Assembly (NCBI RefSeq): GCF_030297155.1
Contig: NZ_AP028067.1
Location: 3,038,001-3,102,000, forward strand
Length of the DNA: 64,000 nt
Reading direction: 5' to 3'
Source of the DNA: Vibrio sp. FE10
GTDB taxonomy: Bacteria; Pseudomonadota; Gammaproteobacteria; Enterobacterales; Vibrionaceae
The position numbers and the translations under genes are program-made. Of this stretch, positions 60,091 through 64,000 are shown one piece after another; positions within the stretch are counted from its first letter, which is position 1; every line of letters begins with the position of its first letter. Below the pieces are notes generated by a model. The model was not told the DNA's origin and did not search any database. It worked only from the letters and a program-made list of their open reading frames with translations.

Positions 60091-61473
60091 TTACAAAGTT
60101 AAACGGATAATCACATCCAACATCTCGTCGAAGCAAGGGCCTAATGCTTCCTCATCGATGGCATGGCAATACACACCTTCTAGTTGGGCTGGGTCATAAT
60201 CTGCACTTAAGTCTGGATCATCCAAAAGCGCACTAGAATTTGCCATTCGTAACAGTAAGTCTTCTCCAAACTCACTATCAGGTCCGGTTGCCGATGTTAA
60301 TGATGAACCTAACCCCAAGGTAAAGACGTAAATATCTTCTCCTCTTGCAGCCTCAGCAATGTCTTCCACCAAGTTACGAGCAACTCTATTCACCCGCGTA
60401 TACAAGTCACCAGCAGAATGACTATCAGGATCATACTGTGACACTGGCCGTACTGAATGTGTCGGATTCAGAATATTGAACTCTGTAGCGCTTGAATCAT
60501 GAGTGGTATAGTAGTCGGGCATCTCGCTGATATGATCATCAATATCACGCCCCTCATAACCTCCACTTAACGTCGTTGCAATCGAGTCATGTCTCCAAAG
60601 CCCTCGAGGTGTACCACTGCTGCCATCACTCGATCGAATAGCTCCCGTATGCGAATCACCGTCCTCAAAATCAAACGTTGTCGCAAAGGTATTTGGCGCT
60701 CCATCGGTGAAGAACACGATCACTTTCAAGTTAGCGGGATCGGTAACCGTTCTAAGCTCATTTAAAGCACGATAGATCCCCTCCGATGCATTGGTATATT
60801 GTGCATTAGACGTACTACCAAAATTAAAACTGTCTATTTCAGATTTGATAGTACTTCTGCTATGGCCACGAGTTGCATTAAACCCCACTGGAACCTCGGC
60901 TCCGAAAGCAAATTTAACCAATGAAATTCGGTCAAACCCTTCATGGAAATTTTCAACGAATGACTTAGACCTATCAATGACGTCTTGAGTCACATCACCT
61001 ATGCTGCCAAGCCTCAAGGAAGTTGTGTTATCAATCACTAACACTAAATCGACAGGGCGACGAATAGATTGTGCTGACACGCCAGGGTTAAATGTGTCTA
61101 ACCCTATTAAAGGTAAAAAGATTGTCGGCACTTGCGCCGTAGCTGAAATATCAATCGAAATATTACCGAATGAATCATAGGAGAAATTGACTGCGCCCAA
61201 GCTAGGTGTTGCAGAATAAAAGTCGGCCGGGATATTTGCGGTAAAATATTTTTGAGCAGCAGCACGCCCTGCATCTTCACCATTAGCAACCGCTCTAGCA
61301 GCGGCAATACTGGCAGCATCGACTGCTGCAAATAGTTTCGATTTAACGATATAAGCACGTCCAGCATCAACAGAAAGCCCGACAACTAACAGAATAAAAG
61401 GCAATGCGATGACTGACATCAAAGCCACTAACCCACGACTGTAATGATATTTGATTGGGGTTCCCTTATCCAT
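60091..61473 (-). CDS. VWA-domain TadG-like protein
   Basis: 460 residues. N-terminal TadE/TadG-type helix LVALMSVIALPFILLVVGLSVDAGRAYIVKSKL, then a VWA domain: MIDAS DNTTS at residues 138-142 (DxTxS, Thr replacing the first Ser) and FFTDGAPNTF. About 130 residues before the C-terminus are Asp/Ser-rich, and cysteines occur at the end. VWA-TadG proteins are minor surface components possibly mediating adhesion or calcium-dependent contact. The start follows AAGGGAGG. It is the last gene of a minus-strand set with two TadE-like genes. Confidence 0.85.
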   Translation of the reverse strand: MDKGTPIKYHYSRGLVALMSVIALPFILLVVGLSVDAGRAYIVKSKLFAAVDAASIAAARAVANGEDAGRAAAQKYFTANIPADFYSATPSLGAVNFSYDSFGNISIDISATAQVPTIFLPLIGLDTFNPGVSAQSIRRPVDLVLVIDNTTSLRLGSIGDVTQDVIDRSKSFVENFHEGFDRISLVKFAFGAEVPVGFNATRGHSRSTIKSEIDSFNFGSTSNAQYTNASEGIYRALNELRTVTDPANLKVIVFFTDGAPNTFATTFDFEDGDSHTGAIRSSDGSSGTPRGLWRHDSIATTLSGGYEGRDIDDHISEMPDYYTTHDSSATEFNILNPTHSVRPVSQYDPDSHSAGDLYTRVNRVARNLVEDIAEAARGEDIYVFTLGLGSSLTSATGPDSEFGEDLLLRMANSSALLDDPDLSADYDPAQLEGVYCHAIDEEALGPCFDEMLDVIIRLTL

Positions 61474-61484
61474 TTTAACCTCCC

Positions 61485-62042
61485 TTACATATATGTTGTG
61501 TCGCTCAGAATATATTCCTCATCGAATACTCGACTAAAAATCGGCGAATAGTCATAGAATACTTCTACGCTGTACACGATCTCCCCATCATCAAGCGCAA
61601 CGGCTAAATTGTTAATGAGTGGAGGATCATCTGCATCCACATCAGAACACTCTCCATCATTTGCCCAATTACTGCAGCTCGACCAAATAGCACTATTTTT
61701 ACTTAGCCCGTGTTGGTTCCATCGGTATTGGCTTTTAATGTAGGGAGAAGCATCTTCTTGCCCAACGACCTCGGTAATGTAAATGACCCCGTCTTGCGTC
61801 AAATCCAATGTTCCCGATGTCGTGGCGATGATGTCCATCACTTCTTGCGGGGTATCTGTATTACTCCGAGAAATAATGTTTCCACCTTCTCGGCTGATAC
61901 TAATAATGATGTGGTTGGCTTGAATGAGGTGCGTGATATCGACAGCCGCAACAATAAGCAACATAAACAATGGTGCTATTAACGTCATTTCGATTGCCGC
62001 AAACCCTTTCTCTGCGGCTTTCTTTATCTGTAAAGGAAACAT
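61485..62042 (-). CDS. TadE-like pseudopilin
   Basis: 185 residues. EKGFAAIEMTLIAPLFMLLIVAAVDI carries the G-x-x-x-I-E pilin signature; the mature part has two cysteines in WSSCSNWANDGECSD. The start follows AAGGAGGG, eleven bases after the stop of the upstream TadE-like gene. Presumed substrate of TadV. Confidence 0.88.
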   Translation of the reverse strand: MFPLQIKKAAEKGFAAIEMTLIAPLFMLLIVAAVDITHLIQANHIIISISREGGNIISRSNTDTPQEVMDIIATTSGTLDLTQDGVIYITEVVGQEDASPYIKSQYRWNQHGLSKNSAIWSSCSNWANDGECSDVDADDPPLINNLAVALDDGEIVYSVEVFYDYSPIFSRVFDEEYILSDTTYM

Positions 62043-62053
62043 CCTGTCCCTCC

Positions 62054-62548
62054 TTAAAAAGCTTCGTTTTTCATTGCCGCGCTAACGGTAAATTTAAACT
62101 TCCCGTCATCAAGCAAAACATACATATAAGGATTTACAGATGGCCACTCGCAATCAAGATGAATAGAAATAATGTCTCCTGAGCCACCAAAGCCAGTGAC
62201 TGCGTTGCCATAGACATCTTCAACACGTATGTTTTGGACATCCATCACTTTGTCGAGCAAACCGCTCGAGGATTGAGAAATTTTTTCTAATATTGCTGCT
62301 TCGCGGTCACTCGACGCATCAGGATCCAGATCAGAACGACCTGTGATGGCATATCTTGCGCCCTCTCTTGCCGAATGTTGCATGGTCAATTTAACAAACC
62401 CATAAATACCAAGATCGACAACCGTTAAGAAAAGCGCAAAAAACAGGCTCACCACAACCGTAAACTCGATAATAGCGATGCCTTTCATTTTTGATTTTAA
62501 ACTGCTTCGGAAACGGCTACGCTCCGAAACTCTTAAAATAGATTTCAT
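62054..62548 (-). CDS. TadE/TadF-like pseudopilin
   Basis: 164 residues from ATG 62548, which follows GAGGGTGGGGG; ATG 62575 in the same frame is an alternative. A basic leader of about 30 residues with many Arg and Ser, then KGIAIIEFTVVVSLFFALFLTVVDLG, the pilin-type helix, and a periplasmic domain with ARYAITGRSDLDPD. First gene of the second pseudopilin set. Confidence 0.84.
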   Translation of the reverse strand: MKSILRVSERSRFRSSLKSKMKGIAIIEFTVVVSLFFALFLTVVDLGIYGFVKLTMQHSAREGARYAITGRSDLDPDASSDREAAILEKISQSSSGLLDKVMDVQNIRVEDVYGNAVTGFGGSGDIISIHLDCEWPSVNPYMYVLLDDGKFKFTVSAAMKNEAF

Positions 62549-62575
62549 ACAGCCCCCACCCTCTCGTCTTTCCAT

Positions 62576-63073
62576 TCACCTTATCTAGCCCAATAGAAAA
62601 CCTCAGGAGATATAGAAAAACTGAACACTACATATATAGAACTGACAAATGAGTTACACAAGCGCCATTCAATAAATCAATCTCAACACTATTAATACGG
62701 AGATGGATTCAAACTGTTTTTTATTTAATTTAATTTAATTCAATTGCTTATATAAAATTAAAGGGTCTAATAATACATAGTAATTTAATTTTCATTTATT
62801 AATCCCCAAAATAACTGTCTGTTTTATATCCATTAGACAAAGAAAGAAAAAAAACATTACGATGCTTGTTTCTATATAAATCAGAGTTTCAGTCTCAAAA
62901 ATAAGACAACGTAAATTAAAAACTAAGCATTTAGTTTAGTAGGAATAGGATTTTATAAGTACTCGATGATTAATGGGTAAAGTCAGGCTGGATTAAGCGA
63001 GTACAAATGAATATTGTGGCCGAGATAGAACCAGCGAGACTAGCCTTCACGCTAATGGCTACATAAGTCATGA
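62576..63073. other. Gene-free A/T-rich region
   Basis: About 500 bp with no supported ORF. It includes a short tandem TTTAA-type stretch near 62727-62746 and long A/T runs. The promoter of the leftward pseudopilin set should be in its left part. No hairpin with a T tract or operator-like palindrome stands out. Confidence 0.5.
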
Positions 63074-63265
63074 TTATAAATATTTAGTATAATCAGTTGC
63101 ATCGTTGTTTTCATATTCTAACCCTATGTCTTCTTTCACTCGACGACTCAGCTGTTCCGCACATAAAGCCTTATTCTGTTTCGCCTTAACTTTACCTACT
63201 TTTATATTCTTATTTTTAAATAACTTAGCACCATAAAACCTCGTCCAACTGATTAATACTTCCAT
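63074..63265 (-). CDS. Small DUF1127-like protein
   Basis: 63 residues. The centre reads ALCAEQLSRRVKEDIGLEYEN, recalling the L-x(4-6)-DIGL core of DUF1127 proteins. The ATG follows AAGAGAGTAATT. Divergent from a GcvA-like LysR gene, an arrangement in which small DUF1127 genes are often found. Similarity is weak, so the family call is tentative and the function unknown. Confidence 0.5.
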   Translation of the reverse strand: MEVLISWTRFYGAKLFKNKNIKVGKVKAKQNKALCAEQLSRRVKEDIGLEYENNDATDYTKYL

Positions 63266-63364
63266 AATTACTCTCTTGTATTTGCCATCGTTCTGTCGTT
63301 ATTATGAAAACAACCTGTTCGATAAGCGAACAACCATTCCTAACAAGAACTATAAGAAGAAGTT

Positions 63365-64000
63365 ATGGACAATAGACTGCGCCACCTTTCCGGACTTCGT
63401 TACTTCGAAGTCGCAGCTCGCTTGAGTAGCTACAGCAAGGCAGCAGAAGAGCTGTTTGTTAGCCAAGCAGCTGTCAGCCAAAAGATCCGTCAGTTAGAGG
63501 CACAACTAGAGTGCAAGCTGTTCATTAGGAAAGGGCGTGAAATGGCATTAACTCAAGAGGGGCGGACTCTCTTCCAACATGTGTCAGATGGATTTAAAGA
63601 GCTTGTTGTCGGATTGAATAAGATTCAGTCTGAACCTTTGCAAGGCGTTATCGTTGTTCGAAGTCCTCCCTCTTTTGCATCTCGTTGGTTGCTGCCGAGG
63701 CTTTGGAAATTCTCAGTCAAGCACCCTGAGATACCAATCAAGATCCTCACTGGGTGTGACACACCAAATTTGAAGCATGGTGAAATTGATGTCGCGATTC
63801 GACAAGGGGAAGATCTGTGTGTTGAACAAGGTTTAGCACTTGAAGTGCTGTTCAACGAACCTCTATATCCCTTTTGCTCTCCCGAGCTCGCCAATTCTTT
63901 GAATTTCACCTCACCAGAACAACTACTTAAGTGTTGGTTAATCCAATTTGAAGGCGGTTGTTTTCCTTGGGAAGAATGGTTCAGACAAGCGAACATTCCA
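63365..64000 (+). CDS. LysR family regulator, GcvA-like (3' end cut by window edge)
   Basis: 212 codons present. LysR HTH RLSSYSKAAEELFVSQAAVSQKIRQLE with the start of the effector domain VVRSPPSFASRWLLPRLWKFSVKHPEIPI, a segment characteristic of GcvA-type LysR proteins, which regulate amino-acid or stress genes. ATG 63365 follows AGAAGAAG. Divergent from the DUF1127-like gene. The C-terminus is missing. Confidence 0.9.
   Translation, partial: MDNRLRHLSGLRYFEVAARLSSYSKAAEELFVSQAAVSQKIRQLEAQLECKLFIRKGREMALTQEGRTLFQHVSDGFKELVVGLNKIQSEPLQGVIVVRSPPSFASRWLLPRLWKFSVKHPEIPIKILTGCDTPNLKHGEIDVAIRQGEDLCVEQGLALEVLFNEPLYPFCSPELANSLNFTSPEQLLKCWLIQFEGGCFPWEEWFRQANIP

Noticed and set aside
63625..63996. 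123-codon frame opposite the terminal LysR gene
   Set aside because: The plus strand is clearly LysR; the opposite frame has no family features.

Overview
The window looks like chromosomal DNA from a marine Vibrio, probably of the Splendidus group. This rests on moderate GC, the protein families (EbgA, LacZ, SgrR, NnrS, an SSS-type Na+/sugar symporter, a Vibrio-style Tad pilus locus) and short dispersed palindromic repeats that I associate with that group. There are no rRNA or tRNA genes, no CRISPR array and no recognisable insertion sequence or phage. The NnrS gene at the left edge and the LysR gene at the right edge are cut by the window.

Left end (1-5.9 kb): a truncated NnrS-family membrane protein, a gamma-glutamylcyclotransferase-like protein, a small tRNA-binding-fold protein, and an SgrR-type regulator divergent from ptsG (glucose EIICB). 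The SgrR/ptsG arrangement matters because in enterics SgrR drives the sRNA that silences ptsG; here the two genes face away from each other across about 400 bp.

Galactose and galactoside island (6-41 kb): galR, then the Leloir genes galETKM on the minus strand with a textbook GalR operator before galE. Next is a complete ebgR-ebgA-ebgC-ygjI-ygjJ-ygjK locus, as in E. coli but with a second ygjI-like permease and a lipoprotein form of the GH63 enzyme YgjK. Then come lacZ with a binding-protein-dependent sugar ABC transporter (ATPase gene divergent), and a GH36 alpha-galactosidase with an SSS symporter and its own LacI-type regulator. Together these can import alpha- and beta-galactosides by at least three transport routes, hydrolyse them, and feed galactose into the Leloir pathway. 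Each block has LacI-family palindromes in its promoter region. Between the blocks lie a MATE exporter and a DUF1330 gene broken by one in-frame stop codon.

Middle (41-44.6 kb): a PAP2-like membrane protein, a LysR regulator overlapping it tail to tail, and a divergent ChrA-type chromate transporter.

Tad/Flp pilus region (44.6-62.6 kb): one long minus-strand operon, in transcription order flp-flp-tadV-AAA+ ATPase-rcpC-rcpA-lipoprotein-tadG-tadE-tadF-tadZ-tadA-tadB-tadC-tadD. The two Flp pilin genes (59 and 50 codons) are short and easily missed. Divergent from flp is an AraC-type regulator with an unusual N-terminal domain, followed by an acyl-CoA synthetase. Beyond it is a second minus-strand set of TadE-like, TadE-like and VWA-TadG-like genes. 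The wHTH/AAA+ protein between tadV and rcpC is the least understood part of the machine. The window ends with a DUF1127-like small protein divergent from a GcvA-like LysR regulator.
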